Shown here piece by piece: positions 54,001 to 63,128 of a DNA stretch of 64,000 bases (position 1 is its first letter; the number at the start of each line of letters is the position of its first letter). The position numbers and the translations under genes are program-made. The stretch spans positions 124,001 to 188,000 of the forward strand of contig NZ_JAKKDV010000006.1 in NCBI RefSeq assembly GCF_021728415.1. Reading direction: 5' to 3'. The notes beneath the pieces are model-generated. The model worked only from the letters and a program-made list of their open reading frames with translations. It was not told where the DNA came from and searched no databases. Source of the DNA: Flaviramulus multivorans (GTDB lineage: Bacteria > Bacteroidota > Bacteroidia > Flavobacteriales > Flavobacteriaceae).

Positions 54001-54513
54001 GTTATCTGAATTATTTATTAGTGTCGATTTTTTTACAAAACCAAATTTGTTACTTGAATTCCACTCGTATCTAAAGGTTAAACCTAGGTCTAAATTACGT
54101 TCTTCAAAAACAACTTTGTTCCCATAAACATTCTTGTATAAGTTGGTTTTGATTTTATAAAGTCCTGTTTGACGAATAGAAAAAGGTTCCCAGATTAAGG
54201 ACTTACCATCTTTCTTTATCTGAAAAATAGATTTGCTTCCAGTAATATCTGCAAGCTCTGTAAGTTTATCATCAGTATAATAAGGAAACAACGCATATTC
54301 TGCATTTTTTCTTCCTGCGGTTAATCCGCCATTACTTGATATGAACATCCAGTGATTTGAATCACTAACAATGCTCATAAAAAATGGGCGCATTTTATCA
54401 CTGTTTGAAATCTTGAAAAATGCTTCTCGGTGAAGGTTTACAATTTCAGATGCTACCTTTTTTTCTTCAAACGAAACAAATTCATCGCTTTTCATGTAAG
54501 TGGTGTTAGTCAT
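51052..54513 (-). CDS. GH149-type beta-1,3-oligoglucan phosphorylase
   Basis: 1153 residues without a signal peptide. The N-terminal 400 residues are beta-rich (WMFISSNGGLTAGRKNAEYA), and the rest is an (alpha/alpha) barrel with EGNWRDIFQNWEALAHSYP near 466, WGDHQIIYLLKFLE, GGIWLNTQRPEWNDANNALV and GYEGLGSIYWHMV. Size and motifs fit the inverting beta-1,3-glucan phosphorylases of GH149. GH161 is the closest alternative. It would convert laminari-oligosaccharides plus phosphate to glucose-1-phosphate in the cytoplasm, saving ATP. It heads the second run, just after the terminator at 54571. Confidence 0.8.
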   Translation of the reverse strand: MTNTTYMKSDEFVSFEEKKVASEIVNLHREAFFKISNSDKMRPFFMSIVSDSNHWMFISSNGGLTAGRKNAEYALFPYYTDDKLTELADITGSKSIFQIKKDGKSLIWEPFSIRQTGLYKIKTNLYKNVYGNKVVFEERNLDLGLTFRYEWNSSNKFGFVKKSTLINNSDNTLQIKALDGLQNIVPNNVNSDLQNSRSNLVDAYKRSELQKEVGLGIYALSAVIVDKAEPSEALKSNIVWSHGLNNPTYLVSSLQLNNFRRGGAIQEEVDIKAEKGAYFISADVIIEAKSEKNWMFVANVNQSISDVVQISELIKTEKNIREVVESDVEDGTKNLVELTASADGLQLTEDQLVNTRHFANTLFNIMRGGIFDNDYQIEKGDFTTYFSKANKTVFSNKKDVLNKLPEVFTLNDLKDIAENDSDKDFKRLCFEYLPLKFSRRHGDPSRPWNKFSINTRNEIDGSKILDYEGNWRDIFQNWEALAHSYPEFIEGMIHKFLNATTFEGYNPYRVTKGGFDWEVIEEHDPWSYIGYWGDHQIIYLLKFLEFIEDHYPGDLGKRFTENIFVYANVPYKIKSYQDTLKNPKDTIDFDYELNREIDEKRALLGADGALLTDANQNIYRVNLIEKLLATVLAKVSNFIPEGGIWLNTQRPEWNDANNALVGNGVSMVTLYYLYRFLNFFENIVENAETNQVEISQELSVFFNGVVETLQENSNILSGKISDRDRKTVLDGLGKAGSEYRETIYAHGFSSVKSALKIEEVSNFIKVTKAYLEHSITANMRDDNMYHAYNLMTVENDNEVSISYLSEMLEGQVAVLSSGYLSPSQALSLLDGLKGSALFRDDQYSYILYPNKELPRFDKKNNIPSNKVEQSALLKRLVADGNRQIIEQDVKGNFHFNGNFNNANSLKSALKNLDSNYDSLVEKEEGLLLQTFEDIFDHKSFTGRSGTFFGYEGLGSIYWHMVSKLLLAVQENCLLAIKNNDSDAVIGRLLDHYYEINAGIGVHKSPELYGAFPTDPYSHTPATKGAQQPGMTGQVKEDVLSRFGELGVFVEDGKIVFNARLLQTSEFLKKPSVFCFTNVNKEEQEINVEVGSLCFTYCKVPVIYKLSNENRLQVVFNNGKQIESNKLQLDLETSKSIFQRKGEVKQIIVSIKKD

Positions 54514-54570
54514 TGAATAATAATTAAAAAGACTCTTTAATCAGCTTTTTATTTCAAATTATTAAAGTTG

Positions 54571-54606
54571 AAAAAGGTCGGTTAAAAGCGTTTCACCGAC
54601 CTTTTT
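54571..54606 (-). terminator. Rho-independent terminator between GH16 and GH149 units
   Basis: AAAAAGGTCGGT and ACCGACCTTTTT are perfect arms around a 12-base loop, 15 bp past the GH16 stop. It ends the susC-susD-SGBP-GH16 unit. The following 57 bp must then contain the promoter of the GH149 unit, but I see no exact TAnnTTTG box there. Confidence 0.88.
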
Positions 54607-54621
54607 ATAATTACTTATATT

Positions 54622-56277
54622 TTATTGATATACTCTTACATAATCAATTTCCATGGTATCTTCCGTAAACGCAGGATCTACAGTTCCTCCTAAGGTACCA
54701 CCCATAGCGACATTTAATATCATGAAAAAATCTGCATTAAATGGTGTGTCTGGTGTATTTGCAAATGTTAAAAATACAGAATCGTCTACTAATACTTTTA
54801 TAGCCGTAGCTGTCCACTCAACCGAATAGTTACGGAATTCAGTGGTAGAAGTTGTATTTGAAGTGTCAGACGTTACAGCATTTCCGGCAGAGTTTCCAGG
54901 AAAATGTAACGCTCCTGAAGTTTTGGTTTTATCCTGTCCTGTTTGCTCCATGATATCTATTTCTCCACATGTAGGCCACCCAACGGTATCAAAGTTCGCT
55001 CCCAACATCCAAATAGCAGGCCAAGTACCTTGTGCAGCTGGTAATTTTGCTCTTACCTCAACACGTCCATATGTAAACTCTTGTAAGTTTTCAGATTTTA
55101 ATCTTGCTGATGTATAACCAGAACCATTAGCCTTTGCTGTAATCTTTAGAAAACCATCTTCAACAATCACATTTTCTGCATTATTAGTATAGGTTTGTAA
55201 TTCTTGGTTACCCCAACCACCTGCACCAAGGTCGTAAGTCCATTTACTTGCGTCAGGTGCACCAGGAGTATCGAACTCGTCAGACCAAACCAAATTGTTA
55301 AATACTGTCTCGAAAGTTTCCTCTGCAGGACTTGTTTGAAATTTATGGTACCAAGCTAAAACTGGGTCGTTTCCATCTAATGTTCTAACATATAATTCCG
55401 TATCAGAAACTGAAATAACATCATAAGTTGATGAACTTACGTAATAACCCATAAAAGCATCGTTAGAAAAATTTAAGGTTGTTCCTCTAGCTACAAAAGC
55501 AGGATCAGGAACCAATGTCCAGTCTGTTAATGAAGGCGATAACGATACTAAACTTGTACCCGATGTATCAAACTCAAAACAGGCATCTTCTCCTGCATTT
55601 TGCCCAACAACTCCTTGATGGCCAGCATTAAAAAATGTAGATCCGTTATTATTTAATTGATATGTTAATTGTCCATTTCCTTCTAAAGTAAAAGTTAACT
55701 CATCATCACATAGACAATCACTTATTTCTATACCACACTTTTCAAAAGGTTGAGCAGCATACCATTTTGGATACCAATATCCCTCAGGATCAACACCTGA
55801 ATTACCAGGACCAACTCCTAAATGACCTATTTCTGTCGCCGCTAAATACCACGTTCTAGTAGAACCTCCTGTTAATAATTGCTTAAGTTCGGGATCATCA
55901 AAAGAACTGAACACTTCAACATCTACTGAAGTACTAGATGATAAACCTCCGGTACCAATAGCATTTACAACTACTGTGTATGTATTTACACCTACTTTAC
56001 TAAATCTGTGGGTTGTTTTCCCAGAAGGAGCCACTTCACTTAAGCCATCTCCAAAATCGAATTTAAAGCTTATAGCACTATCCGCTGTAGCGGTAATATT
56101 TACGAGTCCGCTTCCATCTCCATTTGGATTTGAAGCATCAACTCCTACAATTTCTGCTGAAACTGTAATATTTGTTGGAGCTATAATACTGCCAATTGAT
56201 GCATCGTCCTCTTGACAACCAAATACTAGTAGTACCGCTGAAAGAACGAATATTATATTAAATTTTATATTTTTCAT
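54622..56277 (-). CDS. GH16 laminarinase lipoprotein with PKD domain
   Basis: 551 residues. The lipobox VFGCQ gives Cys21. A PKD domain covers about 33-122 (FKFDFGDGLSEVAPSG). A Trp/Cys-rich domain at about 135-315 has TWYLAATEIGHLGVGPGNSG and recalls the repeats of the upstream binding protein. The GH16 catalytic domain covers about 325-551, with SDEFDTPGAPDASKWTYDLG and the active site CGEIDIMEQTG (nucleophile Glu439, acid/base Glu444). It is probably anchored on the cell surface for the first attack on laminarin. Confidence 0.92.
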   Translation of the reverse strand: MKNIKFNIIFVLSAVLLVFGCQEDDASIGSIIAPTNITVSAEIVGVDASNPNGDGSGLVNITATADSAISFKFDFGDGLSEVAPSGKTTHRFSKVGVNTYTVVVNAIGTGGLSSSTSVDVEVFSSFDDPELKQLLTGGSTRTWYLAATEIGHLGVGPGNSGVDPEGYWYPKWYAAQPFEKCGIEISDCLCDDELTFTLEGNGQLTYQLNNNGSTFFNAGHQGVVGQNAGEDACFEFDTSGTSLVSLSPSLTDWTLVPDPAFVARGTTLNFSNDAFMGYYVSSSTYDVISVSDTELYVRTLDGNDPVLAWYHKFQTSPAEETFETVFNNLVWSDEFDTPGAPDASKWTYDLGAGGWGNQELQTYTNNAENVIVEDGFLKITAKANGSGYTSARLKSENLQEFTYGRVEVRAKLPAAQGTWPAIWMLGANFDTVGWPTCGEIDIMEQTGQDKTKTSGALHFPGNSAGNAVTSDTSNTTSTTEFRNYSVEWTATAIKVLVDDSVFLTFANTPDTPFNADFFMILNVAMGGTLGGTVDPAFTEDTMEIDYVRVYQ

Positions 56278-56289
56278 TTTCTTAGTTTT

Positions 56290-58383
56290 TTAAATTCTTA
56301 CTAGTTTAAATTGCCAAAATACTCCTGAACCCGCTTCGACATATACCGACATAGTATTAGCATCGATAAACGACACATTATAAGTAATTGAAGAAGGAAC
56401 TGCTACGTTAGGAAGCTCACCTTGGTTATTAGCCTTTGGAATTCCTATATAAGCTCCTGTTCCATTTATAGTTATAGTTCCAGATCCTGAATCGTAAGCA
56501 TATGTTGCTGATGCTGTTCCATCATACGGAGCAACTGGTGTTCCGCAAGCGTCACCACCTCCTTGCCAACCTTCAATCCATGACTCACTTCCTAGACTAT
56601 TTACAAACGACCCATCCGTTTCGAAAACAAAAGTATCATCATAATAGCAAGCTCTCGTAGTAACACAGCCTGCATCACAATTCCACCAGCTTGTATCTCC
56701 TACAGCAGGTCCAACACCCAAGGCTCCAGCTTCTGAAGCTACTTGCCATGTACCTGCAACTGGCGATGCAACAGCGCCATCTCTAACCAGTTTAAATTGC
56801 CAAAATACTCCTGAACCTGCTTCAATATAAACTGAAATCGTATTTGCATCTATAAATGATACATTATAAGTTATTGAAGAAGGAACTGCTACGTTAGGAA
56901 GCTCCCCTTGATTATTAGCTTTTGGAATTCCTATATATGCTCCTGTACCATTAACCGTAACTGTACCAGCACTTTCGTTATAGGTATACGTAGCAGATGC
57001 ACTACCATCATAAGGCGCCACTGGTGTTCCACAGGCGTCTCCACCACCTTGCCAACCTTCAATCCATGATTCACTTCCTAAATTATTTGAAAATGAACCG
57101 TCTGCTCCAAATACATATGTATCGTCATAATAGCAAGCTCTCGTAGTAACGCAACCAGCATCACAATTCCACCAGCTTGTATCTCCTACAGCAGGTCCTA
57201 CACCTAGGGCTCCAGCTTCCTCAGCCATTTTCCAAGTACCAACTAATCCTGTTGGCACACTCGAAGGTGCTTTATAGAAATAAATATTATCAATAAATAC
57301 TGTTCCAGATGCCCAAGGATCTCCAACAAATTTTAATTGAAAAATCTCAGTAACTGTTAATCCTTGGTCTGTATAATCTGAAATAGGAATTTCAATACTT
57401 GTCCATTCACCCGCAGTTAAATCAGACCAAACTGGTGCTTCTGTTACTGTTCCTGAAGCATTATTTATTAAGGATGTTTCAATACGATTTATGCCTTCTG
57501 CTGTCCAAACATCTAGATGCAAATATTCCATACCTGATACATCTATAGATGTACCATCTGCCAATGCAATACCTTGGTAACTTAAATTGATATATTGAAG
57601 CATAGTATCTCCATTCAAATTAAATTCATTCCAACTGCTTCCTTGACCTCCTTGTCCCCAATCTGGGAAATAATTTGTATCGGCAACATCTGTATATACA
57701 GAACTATAAATAGAAATAACATCTTCTGAATTTCTATTTGGTTGTGTAGGTGCAGAAGCTAATGGCTGTAAAATAGCAGTAACTTCAAACTCTTCAGTAT
57801 AAGAAGTGGTTTCTATAGCTGCACCTTTTGCAGTAACCGTAATGGTATACGTTCCTGCATCTTGATATATATAAGAAGCGGCTTCACCAATATTAGCTTC
57901 AACTACATCTGAACCATCACCAAAATCCACTTCAAAAAACATAGCATAATCTGCCGTAGCAGTTACATTCACTTGTTTAGATATAGCAGCATCATTCTCA
58001 ATTGTTACTACTAAGTTTTCAGGTGATTTGAATGAAACCATTATTGCCTGCGTAGTTGACGTTGTTAAACCATTTAAGCCAGTTGCCGTAATTATTGCTT
58101 CATAACTTCCTTCAGTATAAGTGTGTTCTACACTTCCACCTGGTTTTATTTCACCAGAGATTGGAGAACCATCTCCAAAATTTACTGTAAAGCTTACTAC
58201 ACCTTCTCCAAGTGGCGTAATTGTTACTAGTCCTGTATTATCTTGAGTAACACTTACTGAAGCCGACACATTAGTTGGAGCAGCGATAGCTTTTACATAA
58301 TCTGTATTATCATCTTCTTGAGAGCAACTAATTGCCATAAGTGCTACAAGAAATAATCTGAATGAATACTTTAAAATTTTCAT
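56290..58383 (-). CDS. Surface glycan-binding lipoprotein (SGBP-B/SusE-position) with duplicated C-terminal domain
   Basis: 697 residues. The lipobox AISCS gives Cys20. Two PKD-like domains cover about 34-118 and 120-203 (VNFGDGSPISGE, VDFGDGSDVVEAN). A jelly-roll carbohydrate-binding-like domain covers about 220-372 (TVFIDNIYFYKAP). Two near-identical copies of a domain of about 155 residues follow (about 382-535 and 543-697), each with EAGALGVGPAVGDTSWWNCD and GSESWIEGWQGGGDACGTP. No catalytic motif is seen. Its position right after susD indicates a glycan-binding role. The Trp-rich repeats are good candidates for glucan contact. Confidence 0.82.
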   Translation of the reverse strand: MKILKYSFRLFLVALMAISCSQEDDNTDYVKAIAAPTNVSASVSVTQDNTGLVTITPLGEGVVSFTVNFGDGSPISGEIKPGGSVEHTYTEGSYEAIITATGLNGLTTSTTQAIMVSFKSPENLVVTIENDAAISKQVNVTATADYAMFFEVDFGDGSDVVEANIGEAASYIYQDAGTYTITVTAKGAAIETTSYTEEFEVTAILQPLASAPTQPNRNSEDVISIYSSVYTDVADTNYFPDWGQGGQGSSWNEFNLNGDTMLQYINLSYQGIALADGTSIDVSGMEYLHLDVWTAEGINRIETSLINNASGTVTEAPVWSDLTAGEWTSIEIPISDYTDQGLTVTEIFQLKFVGDPWASGTVFIDNIYFYKAPSSVPTGLVGTWKMAEEAGALGVGPAVGDTSWWNCDAGCVTTRACYYDDTYVFGADGSFSNNLGSESWIEGWQGGGDACGTPVAPYDGSASATYTYNESAGTVTVNGTGAYIGIPKANNQGELPNVAVPSSITYNVSFIDANTISVYIEAGSGVFWQFKLVRDGAVASPVAGTWQVASEAGALGVGPAVGDTSWWNCDAGCVTTRACYYDDTFVFETDGSFVNSLGSESWIEGWQGGGDACGTPVAPYDGTASATYAYDSGSGTITINGTGAYIGIPKANNQGELPNVAVPSSITYNVSFIDANTMSVYVEAGSGVFWQFKLVRI
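56293..57243 (-). repeat. Intragenic tandem duplication of about 460 bp
   Basis: The segments at about 56293-56757 and 56779-57243 encode the two near-identical C-terminal domains of the glycan-binding lipoprotein. Long stretches also match at DNA level, for example AACTGCTACGTTAGGAAGCT at both 56399 and 56885. This points to recent duplication or ongoing gene conversion. Confidence 0.85.
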
Positions 58384-58394
58384 AGTCTTATTTT

Positions 58395-59873
58395 TTAATA
58401 GTTTGGATTTTGTTGCCAGTTACCATTTGAAAATTGAATTTCTTCAATTGGAATAGGAAACACCTCGTTTTTACCTGCTGTAAAACCATCAATTTCTTGA
58501 GCAGCTTTACCAGTTCTAACCAAATCGAAGAAACGATGTCCTTCTCCCACTAATTCAACACGTCTTTCATGAGCAATAGCATCTGTTAACGCAGCACCAG
58601 TTGAAGTTACATTATGATTAGAATCACCAAAAGCACGTGCTCTAACACGATTTAAGAACCCTTGAGCTTTAGTATCATCAATATTACCACGATTATAAGC
58701 TTCGGCCGCCATTAACAAGACGTCAGCAAAACGAATAGATCTGTAATTATTAGGATTAGTTAAATTTTGATCACCTGTATTTAAATCACCTTTTCTTGCA
58801 ATATATTTTCTATTGAAGTATCCTGTATGCTCATTTCCTGTACCAAAGGTTGCGCCTGTTTGTGCAGCCCAATTATCAATATCAAGAATTGCTACATCCT
58901 TACGTAAATCTCCAGCTTCAAAAGCATCAACAACTTCTTGCGTTGGAACATTAAAACTAAACCCAGAATCGAAAAGAGGTCCTGAATAATTTCTAATACC
59001 ATTAAATCCAACTGCTACGTTTCCTTCACTACATTGTAAACATCCAAATCCAGCACCTTCGGCATCTGTATATTGAACCTCAAAAACCGATTCAATACCA
59101 TTTTCTCCAGAATGTTCAAAAATAGAATCGTAATCACTTACTAAATCATAAGGTCCGTTGGTAATTAAATTATCGAGTACTGAAGCAGCCTCTGAAAATT
59201 TATCTTGGTACAAGTATGCTTTTCCTAAAAGCGCCTGTGCTGCACCTTTAGTAACACGTCCAACTTCTGGTGCAGTATAATTTAAATTGTCTACAGCATA
59301 TTTTAAATCGGCTTCAATTAAAGCATATACATCAGATACTGGAGATCTCGGTATCGTAGTTTCATCACCTAACTCAAATCGTGATTCTTTCACAGGTATT
59401 GGCCCAAACCACTTTACTAATTCGAAGTAATAGTATGCTCTTAAAAAACGAGCTTCTGCTATAATCATTTCTCTTCCTTCAAAATCGGTTTTATCTTGAA
59501 ATTCTAAAAGAAAATTAGCACGATTTACACCTGCATACATCCAGTTCCATATATCTCTTAAGTTACTATTAACAGGTGTATGAATCATATCATCGATTTG
59601 CTGAAATCCAATAACATCTGTTGGACTTTCGCCTCCACACAAAGTGTTATCAGAGGCTATTTCACCTAACATCACATTTACATAGGTTGCTTGTAATAAA
59701 TCGTAAACACCTACTAGTGCATTATAGTAATCTGTTTCAGAGTTAAAATAACTTTCTGAATCTATACTATATCTATCTACTTCTTCTAAATAAGAATCTC
59801 CACAAGAATTAGCTCCGAACACTAATAATATTACAAAGAGTCCTTTTGATATTTTACTTTTATAATTTTTCAT
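58395..59873 (-). CDS. susD: SusD/RagB-family glycan-binding lipoprotein
   Basis: 492 residues. The lipobox GANSCGD gives Cys24. The N-terminal SusD-like helical region includes YYNALVGVYDLLQATYVNV and ARFLRAYYYFELVKWFGPIP. The C-terminal RagB/SusD region includes YRSIRFADVLLMAAEAYNRG and HERRVELVGEGHRFFDLVRT. It forms the lid of the SusC channel on the cell surface and captures glucan oligosaccharides. It lies 12 bp after susC. The symbol is used by family. Confidence 0.94.
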   Translation of the reverse strand: MKNYKSKISKGLFVILLVFGANSCGDSYLEEVDRYSIDSESYFNSETDYYNALVGVYDLLQATYVNVMLGEIASDNTLCGGESPTDVIGFQQIDDMIHTPVNSNLRDIWNWMYAGVNRANFLLEFQDKTDFEGREMIIAEARFLRAYYYFELVKWFGPIPVKESRFELGDETTIPRSPVSDVYALIEADLKYAVDNLNYTAPEVGRVTKGAAQALLGKAYLYQDKFSEAASVLDNLITNGPYDLVSDYDSIFEHSGENGIESVFEVQYTDAEGAGFGCLQCSEGNVAVGFNGIRNYSGPLFDSGFSFNVPTQEVVDAFEAGDLRKDVAILDIDNWAAQTGATFGTGNEHTGYFNRKYIARKGDLNTGDQNLTNPNNYRSIRFADVLLMAAEAYNRGNIDDTKAQGFLNRVRARAFGDSNHNVTSTGAALTDAIAHERRVELVGEGHRFFDLVRTGKAAQEIDGFTAGKNEVFPIPIEEIQFSNGNWQQNPNY

Positions 59874-59885
59874 ATTGCTAATTTT

Positions 59886-62800
59886 TTATATTGACAGGTT
59901 TAAACCTAAAATAAATTGTCTTGAAATTGGGTAAAACCCATAATCTATACCGCCACCAATAGCTGAACCACTTGTAGCTGCAGGATCGTAACCGTTGTAT
60001 TTTGTAAATGTAAACGCGTTATTTACCGAAGCATATAAACGAAACTTGCTTATGCCTAATTTATCATTTACATCTCGAGGTAAAGAATATCCTAATTGAA
60101 TATTCTGAATTCTTAAGAACGAAGAATCTTCAACATAAAAATCCGAAAACAGTTTGTTAGTAGTTGCTCCAATAGTTGTTCTTGGAACTGAATTGCTCGT
60201 ACCCTCACCTGTCCATCTGTTTAAATAAAGATTTAAACGGTTTACATTTGGTTGATCACGTTCATAGTTTCTTACGGTTTCTTTACCTAACTCAGCATAC
60301 ATATAAGTTCCAAAGTCAAAGTTTTTATAATTAAAACTTAAGTTTAAACCCATAATATAATCTGCTTGTGGCTTTCCTAAATAGGTTCTATCATTAATAT
60401 TAATCTGTCCATCGCCGTTTACATCAACATAACGAATATCTCCAGGCGAAGCCGCAGAACCTAAACCTGCTTGCGATGGATGTGCATCCACTTCGGCTTG
60501 GTTTTGGAAAATACCATCTGTTTTTAATCCGTAAAAGTATCCTATAGGTTGCCCAACTTCTAATCTTGCAATAGCTGGTTGACCGACACTAAAAGAACCT
60601 CCTTCTGAAATTATACCATCTTTAACTTCAGTCACTTCTCCATCAATTTTTGTTACATTGTAGCTAATTCCAAATGATACGTCCTCAGAAAATGATTGCT
60701 TATAATTTAAAAATAATTCAATTCCTTTATTTCTTGTAGAACCTGCATTTGTTGTTGGCAAACCAGCACCTGGAGCAGATGCCCCTAAAATACCAGACAC
60801 AGGTAAGTTGCTAATTAATAATCTATTTCTATCCTCTATAAAATAGTCAGCAACAATTTCTAATCTATTATTAAATAAATTTACATCCAAACCTATATCA
60901 AGCTTTTCCGCCGATTCCCAAACCGAACTAGGAGTTGGGATTCTTCCCGTAGCTACACCAGAAATTAGTGCATCATCAAAAACATAAGTTGCTTCTCCAG
61001 TTAATAGTGCTCTGTACAAATCTCCACCAGCATTATTACCTAAGTTTCCGTAACTTCCTCTTAACTTTAAAAAGTTTATCGTTTTAGAATCTTTTAAAAA
61101 AGCTTCATCAGAAATTTTCCAACCCGCAGTAACCGATGAAAAATAATCAGTTCTATTTTCTGGTGCGAAATCTGACGCTCCATCTCTACGAATCAAAGCA
61201 GATAACAAATATTTTCCATTATAATCATATTGAAATCTCCCAAAGTAAGAGGACAATCTATTATCGTAAATAAATGACCCTGTACTTTTAGCTTCACTTA
61301 ATCCGTTAGCTAAAGAAATATCTGCAAATTCCCATGAATTATTAGGAACGTCAAAACCTGTAGCATTTAATCCATCTCCCCAATCACGTTGTGCACTTGT
61401 ACCAACCGTAAAGGTGGCGTTATGGTTTTCAAAGAACGTTTTACTGTAATTAGCAAAAGTTTCCCATGTGTAAGTATTATAAGTATTTCTGTATTGATTC
61501 ACACTACTTCTATCATTGTTAAACACCTTTCCAGAACCATAATTAACTATAGGAGAAAAAGATTTACCTTTATCATTGTATGCTTTTAAACCAATACGAG
61601 AAGTAATAGTTAATCCTTCAATTGGCGTATAATCTAATTGGAAAGTACCTTCTATAGAACTACCACTATATTCATTAAAAGTGTTTGCAATTTGAGATAA
61701 AGGATTAATTACTTCATTTCCTAAAAATCCAGAAACATCTTCTTGATTTAAGCTATACGTTGGCGCATAATTTAAAGCATTAAATAATGGTGTACCCAAA
61801 GCATTTTCACCAATAGATTTTCTTTTGTTATTAAAATAGTTTGCCGAAGTTGTAAATTTTAATTTTTCGCTTATATCTAACCCTAGTTTTACTTTAGCAT
61901 TTGCTCTTTGAAAATTAGATTTATCACTCGCAACAATACCGTCTTGCTCTAAAATTGAACCTCCAAAATAATAAGTGCTTTTTTCTCCACCACCTGTAAC
62001 AGTAATATTATGACTTGTCATTGGTGCTTCTTCAAACAGTTCACTTTGCCAATCGGTTCCAACTCCTAAATCGCTAACGTTAGGAAAAGGTAATGTTTGC
62101 CCATTAGCAGCATAACTTTCATTTAATAAAAGTGCATATTCGGTAGCATTTAAATATGGTAATTCGCGAGTTGTTTGCTGTATACCCGTATATCCATTAT
62201 AACTAATTTTTGCAACACTGCCTTTTTTACCACTTTTTGTTGTTACTAAAATAACACCGTTTGCACCCTCAATACCATATATAGCAGCTTGAGCATCTTT
62301 TAATATCGAAAATGTTTCAATATCACTCGGGTTAATGGTGTTTAAATCTCCTTTGTAACCATCAATAATAACTAACGGACCATTGTCGCCGTTAGAACTA
62401 ACACCTCTAATTAAAATATTGAATCCGCCACCAGGTGATCCGGAAGGTGCTGTTACAGATACTCCGGCTGAAGTACCTTGTAAAGCTTGTGCCGCATCTA
62501 TGGGCCTTAAATCTTCTAATGTTTCGGCACTTACAATTGATACAGCACCTGTAACATCCTTTTTCTTTTGCGTTCCATAACCAACCACTACTACAGCATC
62601 AAGTTGAGCTATGTCTTCCTGAAGTTGTATTGTAAGTTTGGAGTTGTCTGCAATCACTACTTCCTTTGTTATATACCCAAGATAACTAATCGAAATAGTT
62701 GAGCCTGATTTCACTTCATTTAAAGTAAAGTTACCATCAAAATCTGTACTAGCACCATTACTTGTCCCTTTTACAATAACATTAGCACCAGGAATAGGAA

Positions 62801-62900
62801 AACCTGATTCGTCTTGTACTACTCCGCTAACAGTAATGTTTTGCGAGCTGGAATAAGTAACTACGAGTAGCGCCAAAATTTTTAATAACGTGTGTCTCAT
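59886..62900 (-). CDS. susC: SusC/RagA-family TonB-dependent outer-membrane transporter
   Basis: 1004 residues. A signal peptide (about 1-20) precedes a carboxypeptidase-regulatory-like domain (VSGVVQDESGFPIPGANVIV), the TonB box region (LDAVVVVGYGTQKKKDVTGA) and the plug domain (LRPIDAAQALQGTSAGVSVT, NPSDIETFSILKDAQAAIYG). The beta-barrel ends in FILGLNLSI. It imports oligosaccharides released by the surface GH16, together with SusD. It is the first gene of the PUL, and the sensor-regulator gene precedes it by 228 bp. Confidence 0.95.
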   Translation of the reverse strand: MRHTLLKILALLVVTYSSSQNITVSGVVQDESGFPIPGANVIVKGTSNGASTDFDGNFTLNEVKSGSTISISYLGYITKEVVIADNSKLTIQLQEDIAQLDAVVVVGYGTQKKKDVTGAVSIVSAETLEDLRPIDAAQALQGTSAGVSVTAPSGSPGGGFNILIRGVSSNGDNGPLVIIDGYKGDLNTINPSDIETFSILKDAQAAIYGIEGANGVILVTTKSGKKGSVAKISYNGYTGIQQTTRELPYLNATEYALLLNESYAANGQTLPFPNVSDLGVGTDWQSELFEEAPMTSHNITVTGGGEKSTYYFGGSILEQDGIVASDKSNFQRANAKVKLGLDISEKLKFTTSANYFNNKRKSIGENALGTPLFNALNYAPTYSLNQEDVSGFLGNEVINPLSQIANTFNEYSGSSIEGTFQLDYTPIEGLTITSRIGLKAYNDKGKSFSPIVNYGSGKVFNNDRSSVNQYRNTYNTYTWETFANYSKTFFENHNATFTVGTSAQRDWGDGLNATGFDVPNNSWEFADISLANGLSEAKSTGSFIYDNRLSSYFGRFQYDYNGKYLLSALIRRDGASDFAPENRTDYFSSVTAGWKISDEAFLKDSKTINFLKLRGSYGNLGNNAGGDLYRALLTGEATYVFDDALISGVATGRIPTPSSVWESAEKLDIGLDVNLFNNRLEIVADYFIEDRNRLLISNLPVSGILGASAPGAGLPTTNAGSTRNKGIELFLNYKQSFSEDVSFGISYNVTKIDGEVTEVKDGIISEGGSFSVGQPAIARLEVGQPIGYFYGLKTDGIFQNQAEVDAHPSQAGLGSAASPGDIRYVDVNGDGQININDRTYLGKPQADYIMGLNLSFNYKNFDFGTYMYAELGKETVRNYERDQPNVNRLNLYLNRWTGEGTSNSVPRTTIGATTNKLFSDFYVEDSSFLRIQNIQLGYSLPRDVNDKLGISKFRLYASVNNAFTFTKYNGYDPAATSGSAIGGGIDYGFYPISRQFILGLNLSI

Positions 62901-63086
62901 AAAATGTTTAGTTTAAGTATGCTTAAAATTACATTCTATAAATGATGAATTGATAAATTTTACCACTACAAAAAATATACATATTTAAAAAACATGCCTG
63001 TTTTTTATGAAATTGTTATTTATTATATTGATTTTTTAGAAAAAACCTGGTTTTGTTAAGCTGTAACCATTTAGCATTTTACCAGA

Positions 63087-63096
63087 ATGTTGTGGT
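63087..63096. promoter_or_regulatory. Candidate regulator-binding site upstream of susC
   Basis: The minus strand reads ACCACAACAT, identical to the units of the direct repeat at 44570-44592. The adjacent 11 bases (ACCTATACAAG) agree at about half of the positions and could be a degenerate second unit. It lies about 190 bp upstream of the susC start. Confidence 0.4.
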
Positions 63097-63128
63097 CTTG
63101 TATAGGTAATAATTGCTTATGTAGTAGT

